This document shows, one piece after another, positions 14,881-22,623 of a DNA stretch of 23,375 nt. The stretch's first letter is position 1, and every line of letters starts with the position of its first letter. The DNA is from a virus. The position numbers and the translations under genes are program-made. The notes beneath the pieces are model-generated. The model had not been told where the DNA came from. It did not search any database and saw only the letters and a list, made by a program, of their open reading frames with translations. The stretch lies in IMG/VR virus record IMGVR_UViG_3300017987_000371, positions 1 to 23,375 of that record, one strand, 5' to 3'.

Positions 14881-15932
14881 GCGAAAAAGTCACCATAGCG
14901 ATCGACGGGGCCCGATTTGGGCAGTGGGAAGATCTCTCGATAACTCGCTCGTACGACACTTTCGACACGGCCTCATTCAAGGCGCCATTTGATTCGGAGA
15001 ATCCAGCTCACCGGGAGAAGTTCGAGCCGTACAAGTTTCCAGCGATTACCATTGACACCGAGACCGAAGAGATCCCTAGAGAGGCGATGGTCACCGGAAC
15101 GATGTTGACTCCTATCCCGAACGACGACGTCGACCGGTCGACACTTGATGTTTCTTGCTATTCGAAGCCGGGAGAGCTCAACGACAATAATACAAGGGTC
15201 GACCACTGGACACCGCGTTACAAAAACCAAACGATCGATGTTATCGCCGAAGACATTTGTGAGCCTTTCGGGATCGGTGTTCAAATGCTTGTCGACGTCG
15301 CCGAGATTCCGGAGTTCAAAAACGTCGCGTACGCTATCACGGACAATCCGCTCGGCTTTTTGATAGGGCTCGCGAGACAAAGAGACCTCCTTACGGCCTC
15401 GGATGTCGACGGGAATCTTGTCTTCCAACGGCAAACCGATCTAGGCTCTCCGGTGGCGAAGCTCGAGAAGGGTGTATCTCCGCTCAAGTCGTTTCGGATG
15501 TCTTCGAACGTGCAAGGCTTCAAAAGCATAGTAACGGCCTTCAAAAAGGCGAGAGCCGGGAACGCGGCCGGGAACTACTACTCGACTCTGAATCCATTCG
15601 TAACAGACCTGGATACGCCTTACAGGCCGCAAAATATCACCCTAGGGGATGCAAGGGGCGCCGACGCACAAGAAGGTTCTCTCGCCGCCTACAAGCGCAT
15701 GATTGCAAATCTATGCACGTACACCGCGACGGTCATCTCATGGCGAGACAAGACCGGGGCCCTTTGGACACCGAACACGACGATTAAGATCAAGGCACCG
15801 CGATCGATGGTGTATGACTTTTACGAGTTTTTGATTCGGTCGGTAACTTTTAACAAGTCGGCCAACGTCGAGACGGCGACGCTCACTCTCGGGATTCATG
15901 GCGACGCGGAGGCTTTACCATGGTCGAGCTAG
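14877..15932 (+). CDS. Baseplate hub protein, Mu gpP (gp44) type
   Basis: Starting at the ATGA overlap (14877) gives 351 aa; an in-frame ATG upstream at 14757 lies inside the preceding gene. The N-terminus (VTIAIDGARFGQWEDLSITRSYDTFDTASF) is the typical hub opening. A middle region with TIDVIAEDICEPFGIGVQ and FLIGLARQRDLLTASDVDGNLVF is the classic gp27/gpP-like domain, and the protein ends in beta strands. The trimeric hub joins tail tube and central spike. Its 3' end overlaps the spike gene by 13 nt. Confidence 0.9.
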   Translation: MSEKVTIAIDGARFGQWEDLSITRSYDTFDTASFKAPFDSENPAHREKFEPYKFPAITIDTETEEIPREAMVTGTMLTPIPNDDVDRSTLDVSCYSKPGELNDNNTRVDHWTPRYKNQTIDVIAEDICEPFGIGVQMLVDVAEIPEFKNVAYAITDNPLGFLIGLARQRDLLTASDVDGNLVFQRQTDLGSPVAKLEKGVSPLKSFRMSSNVQGFKSIVTAFKKARAGNAAGNYYSTLNPFVTDLDTPYRPQNITLGDARGADAQEGSLAAYKRMIANLCTYTATVISWRDKTGALWTPNTTIKIKAPRSMVYDFYEFLIRSVTFNKSANVETATLTLGIHGDAEALPWSS

Positions 15933-16432
15933 GACGAGTCAAAGGCCTCGAGGCGGCCACCGACGACGGAGACAAGACTCTCGAGGTGACGGCTACCACC
16001 GCGGACCCGGAAGAAATAGAAGGTTCTCAGGCTTCGCCGGCCGGCTTCGACGGTCAACCGTTGAACGACGATCTCGCCGTAGCGGTAAAGGCTCCCGGTC
16101 AAGGTCAATGGGTCATTGTCGGCTACCTGGATTTAAAGAACGGGAGCGGAGTCGCTCAAGGTGAATCAAGACAGTACTCGAGAGACGCCGACGGAAATAT
16201 CGTTTTTTCGATACATCTCAAAGCCGACGGAACCGCGGAGATCGGCGGCTCGGCCGATACGGCCGTCGGCTTCTCAACCCTGAACACCGAGTTCGAGAAG
16301 CTCAAGACGGAGATAATGACGAATCTCGCGGCCATTGCGACCGGGCTCGCGGCGGTGCCTTATACGTACGTACCGACGGCGCTCACTGCCTCACTGGCCG
16401 GCGCCGAGAAAGCGACGGTCAAGCTGCCATGA
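15920..16432 (+). CDS. Baseplate spike/puncturing protein, Mu gp45 type
   Basis: The 170-aa gene begins inside the hub gene; GGAGG (15908-15912) lies 7 nt before its ATG. It starts VELGRVKGLEAATDDGDKTLEVTATT, then AVKAPGQGQWVIVGYLD and a repetitive beta region (FSIHLKADGTAEIGGSAD), as in gp45-like spikes with an OB-fold followed by a beta helix. The C-terminus is an amphipathic helix (LNTEFEKLKTEIMTNLAAIATGL) rather than a metal-binding HxH tip, so the membrane-piercing apex may differ from P2/Mu or be supplied elsewhere. The stop overlaps the next start (ATGA). Confidence 0.82.
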   Translation: MVELGRVKGLEAATDDGDKTLEVTATTADPEEIEGSQASPAGFDGQPLNDDLAVAVKAPGQGQWVIVGYLDLKNGSGVAQGESRQYSRDADGNIVFSIHLKADGTAEIGGSADTAVGFSTLNTEFEKLKTEIMTNLAAIATGLAAVPYTYVPTALTASLAGAEKATVKLP

Positions 16433-17010
16433 CCACTTACGGAAACATCAAGATAGCTCGAGGAGACCTCAAGATTACTTGTACTCCCGACGGCGGAGAG
16501 ATTACCGTCGGCGGCGGCGAAACCGAGATGGATGTCTTTCTCTATACGGCCTGTTATCTCTCGATGTTCGGTGGCAACGAAGACGACTCCGGCGGAGACG
16601 ACGAGACTTATTCATGGTGGGGCAACCGAGACGAGCTCGACACCGCGAAACAATACCGAAGCCGAACGCAGTTTTTGATCCGAACGCTTCCGGCGAACTC
16701 GACGAACATTAAGCGAATCGAAGAAGCCGTAAAACAAGATCTGCAATGGATACTCGACGAGCGAATCGCAAACGAGATCAGCGTCGGCGCACAAATGGTG
16801 CAGCCGAAACGTATTCGAATCATTATTGTTATCCGCGCCGAAGGCGAGCTAAAGACGTTCGAGTTCGTCGAGAATTGGCTCGCCATGGCCGAAGAGTTCG
16901 GTCGACAGGTATTACCGCCGGCCGACGAAGAAGACTATTTGATAACAGACCCACCGGGAAGCGAGTTTATACGAGATGACTCGTCGAGCGAGTACTTGAT
17001 AGAAGGGTAA
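16429..17010 (+). CDS. Baseplate wedge protein, Mu gp46 type
   Basis: The 193-aa protein overlaps the spike gene by four bases. It opens with strands (YGNIKIARGDLKITCTPDGGE), then MDVFLYTACYLSMFGG, an acidic loop containing a WW pair (TYSWWGNRDEL) and a conserved-looking helix-strand unit (NIKRIEEAVKQDLQWILDERIANEI, KRIRIIIVIRAEGELKTFEF). This is the pattern of gp46-like proteins, the Mu counterpart of the T4 gp25-type wedge subunit that links sheath and baseplate. Position between gp45-like and gp47-like genes supports the call; here a fibre gene has been inserted before gp47. Confidence 0.85.
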   Translation: MTTYGNIKIARGDLKITCTPDGGEITVGGGETEMDVFLYTACYLSMFGGNEDDSGGDDETYSWWGNRDELDTAKQYRSRTQFLIRTLPANSTNIKRIEEAVKQDLQWILDERIANEISVGAQMVQPKRIRIIIVIRAEGELKTFEFVENWLAMAEEFGRQVLPPADEEDYLITDPPGSEFIRDDSSSEYLIEG

Positions 17011-17015
17011 GAACC

Positions 17016-19271
17016 ATGTCAAAAAGACATTCAATTGTAGGAACGGGATCAAGACACGCGTTACACAATTTCGAGTACGCCGACGCGACGGCTCGGCTCG
17101 CGGCGAGCGGATTCCTCGCCGAGAACTTGTATCAAATCGCAAAACAAGACGACGATGATTCCCTTTGGATGTTAACGGGGATCGGCCCGGCGACTTGGCT
17201 CGAGATTCAAACGGGGGTTGGCACCGGTGTTTGGTCAAGAGCCGGAACGATTCTCTCACCGACCACTTCCGGCGACACTGTCCAGGCCGGAGACGGGACG
17301 CTAGGGCAGCCATCCTACGCCTTTCAAGGAGATGTCGACACCGGCTTTCGGCTTCCGTCGGTTGGCGAAATCGGTGTCGTAATTGCCGGCGCTCAACAGG
17401 CGAAATTCGACGCGACCGGGCTCGACATCGACGGAGCGATTACCCTCGGAACGGGAACTTCGGTCGATGAAATCTCTACCGATGGCTCATTATCGGCGGC
17501 GACCGACGACCTTCTGTACACCGGACTTGCTGTAAAAACCTATTGCGACAATCTGCTCGAGACGAATGACGCTCTCGTTTTCAAAGGCGTTATTGATTGC
17601 TCTACGAATCCCGATTATCCGGCCGCCAATAAGGGTCATACCTACAAGGTGAGCGTCGCCGGGAAAATCGGCGGTGCGTCGGGAGAGAACGTCGAGATCG
17701 GTGATACTCTTTACTGTATCGTTGATAGTTCCCCCTCCGGAGACCAAGCAACAGTGGGATCCAATTGGTGTATTGTTCAAACGAACATCGACGGGGCAGT
17801 CATCGGGCCGAGCTCGGCCGTCGACAGGTCGATCGCTCTCTTCGACGGGACAACCGGCAAGCTAATACAGGATTCCATCCCTACTATCGATTCCAGCGGC
17901 CGAATAAGGGTCGGGACCGGAACCGAAGGTAACCCCGAAATCTCTTTCGTAAGTGATGTAGATACGGGCATTTGGAGAACTGGAACGAACAATTTCCGAT
18001 TTGTCGCGGGCGCGACGTCCATTGCAGGTATCAGCTCCGCAGGCCTCACGATGTACGATGGTCAGATCCTTGCCTTAGACGGAACGGTTGCGGCCCCGTC
18101 GTATTCTTTCGTGACACAGCAGAATACAGGGATCCGGCTGTTTTCCAGGGGCGGTGGCAACTACGACATGATCTTTCAGAACGCTGGCACGACGCGCCTG
18201 GAAATCAGCGCCATAACCCCACACGTTTCTGTGAACGGTAACTTCAGTGTCCTGGGTGACATTGACGGGTACGATTGCGCCCTGTCTGGATACCTACAAC
18301 TCACCAATGGCGGCACGATCCAGACAACGCTGAATGGAGACATCACACTCGATCCAAATGGTACAGGCCTTGTTCGAATTGGTAATACTGGTACACCTGG
18401 AAGATCTCCAAAGTTTTACACCGATCAAACCGTTGAATTTGATGGGGTTGTGTATTCTGATAATGCTTTCACGGCTAACCGGATTTACATCGGCAGTAGT
18501 AGTTATATGCAGATTCAAACGGTCACCGACGATGGGACTCACTTTGGTATAGGCAATGTCAGCGGAGGCGGAAACAGACATCTTATTTTTTGCGATCGCG
18601 ACTGGGTCCTTAGGGACTTCGACCACGACACACAGAGCGCAAATCCAACAATTTTTATACATTCGGTCACAGACCCAAATATCAGCAACACCGAATGGGG
18701 CTCGCTGCTTTACAATGCCGCCACCAAGGAGTTCAGGATTGGGGCGGGCGAGGGCGCGATCTATGCAACCGCCGCTTTTCGGCCATGGGTCCGAATCACA
18801 TCCGAGATGACCGGGCTTAGTCCTGATAACGGATGGATGATATACAATAGTGACTATCAGAAACCATGGTACTACAACGGCACTACATGGCAAGTGAGCG
18901 GGGAGACTATCCAGCTACAAAATCGTTCCGGGGGAACGAGAGTCGCCGGTGACGTTGTCATTATTGATACTGGTAACGCGAAAGCCGTTACTACTACAAC
19001 TTTATCTTTTAATGAACTTTGCACCGGTGTGGTTGTTATCGGCGGAGCGAACCTCGCACAAATGACGATAGCATATTCTGGAATTTGGCCGGTCAAGGTT
19101 ACCGGGGCGGTATCTATTGGGGATTCCCTGTGTACTTCTACGACGGCAACCCGCGCTTATGCACCCGGCACTACTGGCGAATTTGGACAAATGGCGAGGG
19201 CTTTGGAAGCGAATGCAAGCGGCACCGCCACAATAGACGCTCGAATCGGATGCGTTTCGGAGGTTTTCTAA
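17016..19271 (+). CDS. Large tail fibre with shared N-terminal anchor and mosaic receptor-binding region
   Basis: The 751-aa protein has an N-terminal anchor (residues 17-64) like that of the spike encoded at 7594. Three repeats of a beta unit with a D-TG-R or NTG-R core follow at about residues 95-140 (YAFQGDVDTGFR), 302-347 (FVSDVDTGIWR) and 352-398 (YSFVTQQNTGIR). Between the first two is a segment with HTYKVSVAGKIGG and DTLYCIVDSSPSGD. The C-terminal 120 residues (LQNRSGGTRVAGDVVIIDTGNA to ATIDARIGCV) form a separate Gly/Thr-rich beta domain. From about 17930 to 18900 the base and codon use departs sharply from the rest of the window, as if the receptor-binding part had been exchanged. 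A GAAGGG lies before the start. Confidence 0.85.
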   Translation: MSKRHSIVGTGSRHALHNFEYADATARLAASGFLAENLYQIAKQDDDDSLWMLTGIGPATWLEIQTGVGTGVWSRAGTILSPTTSGDTVQAGDGTLGQPSYAFQGDVDTGFRLPSVGEIGVVIAGAQQAKFDATGLDIDGAITLGTGTSVDEISTDGSLSAATDDLLYTGLAVKTYCDNLLETNDALVFKGVIDCSTNPDYPAANKGHTYKVSVAGKIGGASGENVEIGDTLYCIVDSSPSGDQATVGSNWCIVQTNIDGAVIGPSSAVDRSIALFDGTTGKLIQDSIPTIDSSGRIRVGTGTEGNPEISFVSDVDTGIWRTGTNNFRFVAGATSIAGISSAGLTMYDGQILALDGTVAAPSYSFVTQQNTGIRLFSRGGGNYDMIFQNAGTTRLEISAITPHVSVNGNFSVLGDIDGYDCALSGYLQLTNGGTIQTTLNGDITLDPNGTGLVRIGNTGTPGRSPKFYTDQTVEFDGVVYSDNAFTANRIYIGSSSYMQIQTVTDDGTHFGIGNVSGGGNRHLIFCDRDWVLRDFDHDTQSANPTIFIHSVTDPNISNTEWGSLLYNAATKEFRIGAGEGAIYATAAFRPWVRITSEMTGLSPDNGWMIYNSDYQKPWYYNGTTWQVSGETIQLQNRSGGTRVAGDVVIIDTGNAKAVTTTTLSFNELCTGVVVIGGANLAQMTIAYSGIWPVKVTGAVSIGDSLCTSTTATRAYAPGTTGEFGQMARALEANASGTATIDARIGCVSEVF
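17930..18900 (+). other. Compositionally distinct segment inside the fibre gene
   Basis: Counting by eye, TCGA occurs about 3 times in 18050-18890 but about 15 times in the equally long 17041-17880. The segment uses AAT, GGT, CTG and ACA codons freely, whereas the surrounding phage genes favour CTC, GTC, TCG and GAG before a following G or GA. The boundaries are approximate. The reading frame stays open, so the change reflects exchange of a protein segment rather than gene decay. Confidence 0.6.
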
Positions 19272-19272
19272 A

Positions 19273-19419
19273 ATGGCGTACAATAACTACAAATCGATAT
19301 GGAAAGATATTGTTGACAATGCCGGCACAGATCTGGCCGACATCATCGCGGCACTGCAAACAACAGCTTGTTTTTTTCAGTTTTTGTCAATGAGAGACTG
19401 GACAAGAGCCCGATCGTGA
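19273..19419 (+). CDS. 48-aa protein directly downstream of the fibre gene
   Basis: GGAGG (19259-19263), inside the end of the fibre gene, lies 9 nt before this ATG, which is one base after the fibre stop codon. The product begins MAYNNYKSIWKDIVDN, continues as an amphipathic helix (AGTDLADIIAALQTT) and ends FLSMRDWTRARS. Small proteins directly behind fibre genes can be fibre chaperones or accessory adhesin pieces, but I recognise no family. A run of seven T (19371-19377) sits in the codon phase needed for -1 slippage, which would replace the last 13 residues with 16 others. The ribosome binding site and tight spacing are the main support. Confidence 0.55.
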   Translation: MAYNNYKSIWKDIVDNAGTDLADIIAALQTTACFFQFLSMRDWTRARS

Positions 19420-19436
19420 GTGGATGATAACTCCGG

Positions 19437-19501
19437 CTTGACGTCGGATCAAAAGACATATGTCAAGGGTAAAATACCAACCTAAAAAGGAGCAAACGAA
19501 A
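19437..19501 (+). promoter_or_regulatory. Second structured leader, related to the one at 11097-11165
   Basis: CTTGAC (19437-19442) and GTCAAG (19462-19467) are inverted repeats, and between them lies the palindrome GACATATGTC (19455-19464, partly overlapping). As in the earlier leader, the sequence begins GGCTTG followed by ACGTCGG, then the pairing region, then AAAAAGGAG and the start codon. The half sites CTTGAC/GTCAAG also form the palindrome over the -35 box at 136-150. It may be a control element copied from one leader to the other; no function is proven. Confidence 0.35.
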
Positions 19502-19506
19502 ATGAC
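19483..19506 (+). repeat. 24-nt direct repeat, copy 2
   Basis: This block is identical to 11147-11170 and includes the ribosome binding site, the spacer and the ATG of the Lys-rich coiled-coil gene. The two copies are about 8.3 kb apart. Confidence 0.85.
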
Positions 19507-19762
19507 GAAAGCAACGAAGAAAAAGAAACCGGTAGCGAAGAAGGTCACTCCGATCAAGTCGGCGAAGAAGGCCGCGGCGGCGAAGAAGGCCGCGCCGACG
19601 GCCGAAGGCAAGCTCGCCGAGCTCCGGGCTTCGCTCGACAATTTGAACAAAGCTCATCAGCAGCACGCCGGCCAACTACAAGCAATCGAGCAACAAATCT
19701 TGATGACACAAGGAGCGATACAAACGCTCGAGGAGCTTTCCGGGGCAAAGAAAGACGGCTAG
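19502..19762 (+). CDS. Lys/Ala-rich coiled-coil protein of unknown function
   Basis: The ATG at 19502 lies 9 nt after AAAAAGGAG and gives 86 aa; another in-frame ATG at 19460 lies in the leader. Residues 1-35 are Lys/Ala-rich (TKKKKPVAKKV, SAKKAAAAKKAAPTAEG), similar in composition to histone H1 tails. Residues 36-80 are predicted coiled coil (LAELRASLDNLNKAHQQHAGQLQAIEQQILMTQGAI) with heptad-like leucines and glutamines. Three bases separate it from the gp47-like gene. It could bind nucleic acid or bridge fibre and baseplate components. I recognise no family. Confidence 0.72.
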   Translation: MTKATKKKKPVAKKVTPIKSAKKAAAAKKAAPTAEGKLAELRASLDNLNKAHQQHAGQLQAIEQQILMTQGAIQTLEELSGAKKDG

Positions 19763-19765
19763 AAA

Positions 19766-20911
19766 ATGCGAACGATCTCCGAGGTAAACACCGCGATAAT
19801 TAGCCAGCTCGAGCTAGAGCTCAATAAGGTCTTACCGCTCTTTCCGAAGGCCGCGAATCGCGTTATCTCGAAGATGCTCGCCGGCGCCTTTATCTTGCTC
19901 GGGAAGTACCTCGGGGTGTCGTTCTTCCAAATGTTCGTTGTTACCGCGACTTGGGAGCAAATCGAGATAGACGGGAAGTTCGTCAAGCCTCTCGAGCTTT
20001 GGGCCGACATCTTCGACGTCGGAGCTCCCATCGGCGACACTCACGCCGAGCTAGAGATCGAGATACCGACCACCGCGGCCGGCGACACCATCAAAGCGGC
20101 CTATCAGTTCCGGCACCGGCCGAGCGATTTAATTTACTTGTGTACGGCCGACACCGTCACCACAACGCCGACGACTACGGTTCCGGTACAATGTACCACC
20201 GGAGGCGAGATCGGCAACCTAGACGCCGGTGTCGGTGTTGTGCTCGAAGTGGTTGAGCCTCGGTCTTCGATAGCGGATTCGGGAACGGTGTCGGCTCTCA
20301 CTGTCAACGGTGCCGACGGAGACACAGAGAGTGTTTACCGTCAAAGGATACTGGACCGGGCAAAACTTCCGGCCGAAGGTGGGGCGCCTTACCATTATTG
20401 GACGTGGGCCACATCGGTAGACGGGATTCCGTACGCTTACCCGTACGTTTCGACCATCATTCCGACGGCCGTCGAGATATACGTCGACACCGAAGACGGT
20501 TCGGCACCGACGGCGGCTCAACTCACCGCGGTCGAGAACGCGGTCGAAGCCGAGCGGCCGGTGAGCGACAAAGTCGACGTCGCCGGAGTGACGTTCGTCT
20601 CTTTCGACGTCGAAGTTCGAGACCTAGATTCGAAGAATCTCAACGACGCGAAGACGAGAATAACGACGGTAATCAAGAATTACTTCCGGAGCCGAGAGCC
20701 GTTTATCGATGGCGTATCAAAGCTGCCAGCGAGAGACATTCTGTCATCGGGAGAAGTTCAAGGTCTTGTGATGGAAGAAGCGGCGAGAATCAACGCGACG
20801 CTTTCCGGTGTGTCTATCACCTTGGCGACGGTGCCGGTCGTTCTTTGGTACTTGGGCCGAGATAACCAAAACCGCGGGAAGAAGGTCACCGCGGCCGTCA
20901 CGTATCCCTAG
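19766..20911 (+). CDS. Baseplate J protein, Mu gp47 type (copy 1)
   Basis: The 381-aa protein has the gp47/baseplate J pattern: a helical start with PLFPKAANRVISKMLAGAFILLGK, then a beta-rich middle (ADTVTTTPTTTVPVQC, GNLDAGVGVVLEVVEP). The conserved DGDTESVYRQRILDRAKLPAEGGAPYHYWTWA-type block follows (about residues 179-212), and the C-terminal part ends in GVSITLATVPVVLW. These proteins form the wedge ring of the baseplate. There is no clear ribosome binding site, only TAGAAA before the ATG, so it may depend on coupling with the preceding gene. A paralogue begins at 22624. Confidence 0.9.
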   Translation: MRTISEVNTAIISQLELELNKVLPLFPKAANRVISKMLAGAFILLGKYLGVSFFQMFVVTATWEQIEIDGKFVKPLELWADIFDVGAPIGDTHAELEIEIPTTAAGDTIKAAYQFRHRPSDLIYLCTADTVTTTPTTTVPVQCTTGGEIGNLDAGVGVVLEVVEPRSSIADSGTVSALTVNGADGDTESVYRQRILDRAKLPAEGGAPYHYWTWATSVDGIPYAYPYVSTIIPTAVEIYVDTEDGSAPTAAQLTAVENAVEAERPVSDKVDVAGVTFVSFDVEVRDLDSKNLNDAKTRITTVIKNYFRSREPFIDGVSKLPARDILSSGEVQGLVMEEAARINATLSGVSITLATVPVVLWYLGRDNQNRGKKVTAAVTYP

Positions 20912-20920
20912 GAGGGTATT

Positions 20921-21742
20921 ATGTCAATGTGGAACATCTTCCGACATCTTCTCCCGAGGGCGCACGCGTGGCGGGTTTTTTTCGAAACACAGATTTATGA
21001 CTTCTTCAAGGGCTTAGGTCAAGCGATTGTAGACGACCCGATCTCCGAGAGCGACAAAACGACTCTAGGAGTGTTTCCGGAGTTCACCGAAGACCTTGAC
21101 GAGTACGAAGAGCAGTTCAACATCCTACCGGTCGAAGGCCTCACCGACGCCGAAAGAGCGGCCAGGATCGAGGCGGCCTGGAAAGCTATCGGAGGTCAAA
21201 GCCCTTCGTATATCCAAGGGGTACTTCAAAAAGCCGGCTTCGACTTGTACGTTCATGACTGGTACGATCCGAGCTACGTTCCCCCGCCGGTGCTTCCGGT
21301 CATCAAGGCCGAATGCGGAGAAACCCCGATGGAATGCGGCGAAGAGTTCGCCGAATGCGGAAACACCGAAGATCAAGGCATAGCGAGCGGCGAGGCCTGG
21401 AATCCGATAGACTATATCGTCACTCCCGGAGTCCCGTACAAGCTCTTAATCAACAAAGACTACACCGTGAGCGTCGACTTTTATGGGGAATGCGGCGAGC
21501 CTCTCGCCGAATGCGGCGAGCCTACGATGGAATGCGGGAACTATTCGGCCATCAATTACGACGAGACGCTCTTTTATATCGCTCCATACTTGTCGGCCTG
21601 GTACTATTATATATACATCGGATCACAAACTTTTATTAGCGCGGTGAACGTTCCGAGCGAGCGAGCCGACGAGCTCGAGGATCTCGTTCTAAGCTTGTGC
21701 CCGACTCACAAAAAGATCGTTTTATGTGTCAACTACACATAA
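20921..21742 (+). CDS. gp48/YmfQ-like tail protein with ECG heptad repeats
   Basis: The 273-aa protein follows gp47 as in Mu. Residues 1-115 (NIFRHLLPRAHAWRVFFE, FNILPVEGLTDAERAARIEAAW, SPSYIQGVLQKAGF) and the C-terminal PTHKKIVLCVNYT match the gp48/YmfQ layout of small baseplate-edge proteins. Between are two triplets of ECG spaced exactly seven residues apart: Cys132, 139, 146 and Cys191, 198, 205. Each triplet ends in ECGN. They could form a beta-roll-like ladder, disulfides or a metal site. TAGGAGGG, sharing the stop of the previous gene, gives strong initiation. Confidence 0.85.
   Translation: MSMWNIFRHLLPRAHAWRVFFETQIYDFFKGLGQAIVDDPISESDKTTLGVFPEFTEDLDEYEEQFNILPVEGLTDAERAARIEAAWKAIGGQSPSYIQGVLQKAGFDLYVHDWYDPSYVPPPVLPVIKAECGETPMECGEEFAECGNTEDQGIASGEAWNPIDYIVTPGVPYKLLINKDYTVSVDFYGECGEPLAECGEPTMECGNYSAINYDETLFYIAPYLSAWYYYIYIGSQTFISAVNVPSERADELEDLVLSLCPTHKKIVLCVNYT
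21311..21361 (+). repeat. ECG heptad repeat, triplet 1
   Basis: Three GAA-TGC-GG(A/C) units recur every 21 nt within the gp48-like gene and encode ECGETPM, ECGEEFA and ECG followed by Asn. The DNA units differ at third positions, so the repeat is kept at protein level. Confidence 0.8.
21488..21538 (+). repeat. ECG heptad repeat, triplet 2
   Basis: This second set of three units has the same 21-nt spacing (ECGEPLA, ECGEPTM, ECG followed by Asn). It lies 45 residues after the first set ends and has the same terminal ECGN. Confidence 0.8.
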
Positions 21743-21759
21743 GGGAAGGATAGAAAACA

Positions 21760-22620
21760 ATGGCAATCTCACCGAAAGACGTCTTCACCGGAAAAATCGA
21801 TATTTCCGACTTGATAAACTACCCGCTCGGGAAGGCGAGAGATGTCGCGGTAGCCGGAGACGGAACCGGAACGCCGTTCGTCGCCGCTCTCGTAAATGAC
21901 ATCTTTGGTTTGCAGCAGTGGCTACTGTCCAAGGCCGGGATCACTGCGAGCGGAACGAATGACGGGGCCGTAACTTCTCAATACGGCGACGCGATTCGAA
22001 AAATCTCGGGCTATCCAGGGAAAATGGATATAGTGACTTGGCCAACGATTCCGACCGGGCTCCGGGCCTTCTTTCTTGATGGCTCGATGGGGGCGACAGT
22101 ATCCGTCGCAACGTATCCCGATCTAGTTGCCGCCTCTTATGTCGGAGACGGAAACAACGCGGCCGCGCACGCCGCCGACGGTAAATTCTGCAAGACCTCC
22201 GACGCGGCCGGCCTCACTCCAAGTACATCGGGAGCCTACCTTACAATTCCCGATATGCGGTTTCGAGCTCCTCGAGGACTCGGCGGAGGCCGCTACATGG
22301 GCCACTACGAAGCCGATCAAGTTCAGTCGCATAACCACTTGATAGTCGACGTCACCGCGGCGGCCGGCGTTCAAGACGCCTACATCGGCGCTACGCTCTC
22401 CGGAACCGCCGGAACGATCGACGGCCTAGGCCATCCTCCGGCCGGCCCTACGCAGGCCAGGGGGGACGCGGTCGCCGATAACGACGAGATGGGAGAAGCG
22501 ATCGGAACTCATGGCGTCGCTCGACAGGATAGCACCGGCTCGACAATAACCGGTCATGGCCGAGTCGGAACCGAAACCCGAATGATGAACGTCGGGATCA
22601 AGTATATTCTTTGGTACTAG
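21760..22620 (+). CDS. Collar-type tail fibre/receptor-binding protein
   Basis: The 286-aa protein starts with a short attachment region (DVFTGKIDISDLINYPLGKARDVAVAGDGTGTPFVAALVNDIFG) common in short tail fibres. A collar-like domain (LRAFFLDGSM, ATYPDL, LTIPDMRFRAPRGLGGGRYMG) follows, then QVQSHNH (residues 187-193), a motif typical of T4 gp12/collar fibres whose His residues can bind metal, and a C-terminal TETRMMNVGIKYILWY typical of host-contact fibre tips. It probably forms trimeric short fibres. GGAAGGATAG precedes the ATG. Codon use is native, unlike the middle of the large fibre. Confidence 0.87.
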   Translation: MAISPKDVFTGKIDISDLINYPLGKARDVAVAGDGTGTPFVAALVNDIFGLQQWLLSKAGITASGTNDGAVTSQYGDAIRKISGYPGKMDIVTWPTIPTGLRAFFLDGSMGATVSVATYPDLVAASYVGDGNNAAAHAADGKFCKTSDAAGLTPSTSGAYLTIPDMRFRAPRGLGGGRYMGHYEADQVQSHNHLIVDVTAAAGVQDAYIGATLSGTAGTIDGLGHPPAGPTQARGDAVADNDEMGEAIGTHGVARQDSTGSTITGHGRVGTETRMMNVGIKYILWY

Positions 22621-22623
22621 ACA

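Noticed and set aside
19438-19475. Possible promoter before the Lys-rich gene (TTGACG and TAAAAT)
   Set aside because: The two boxes are 26 nt apart, far from the 16-18 nt needed, and no good -10 box lies at the right distance from TTGACG.
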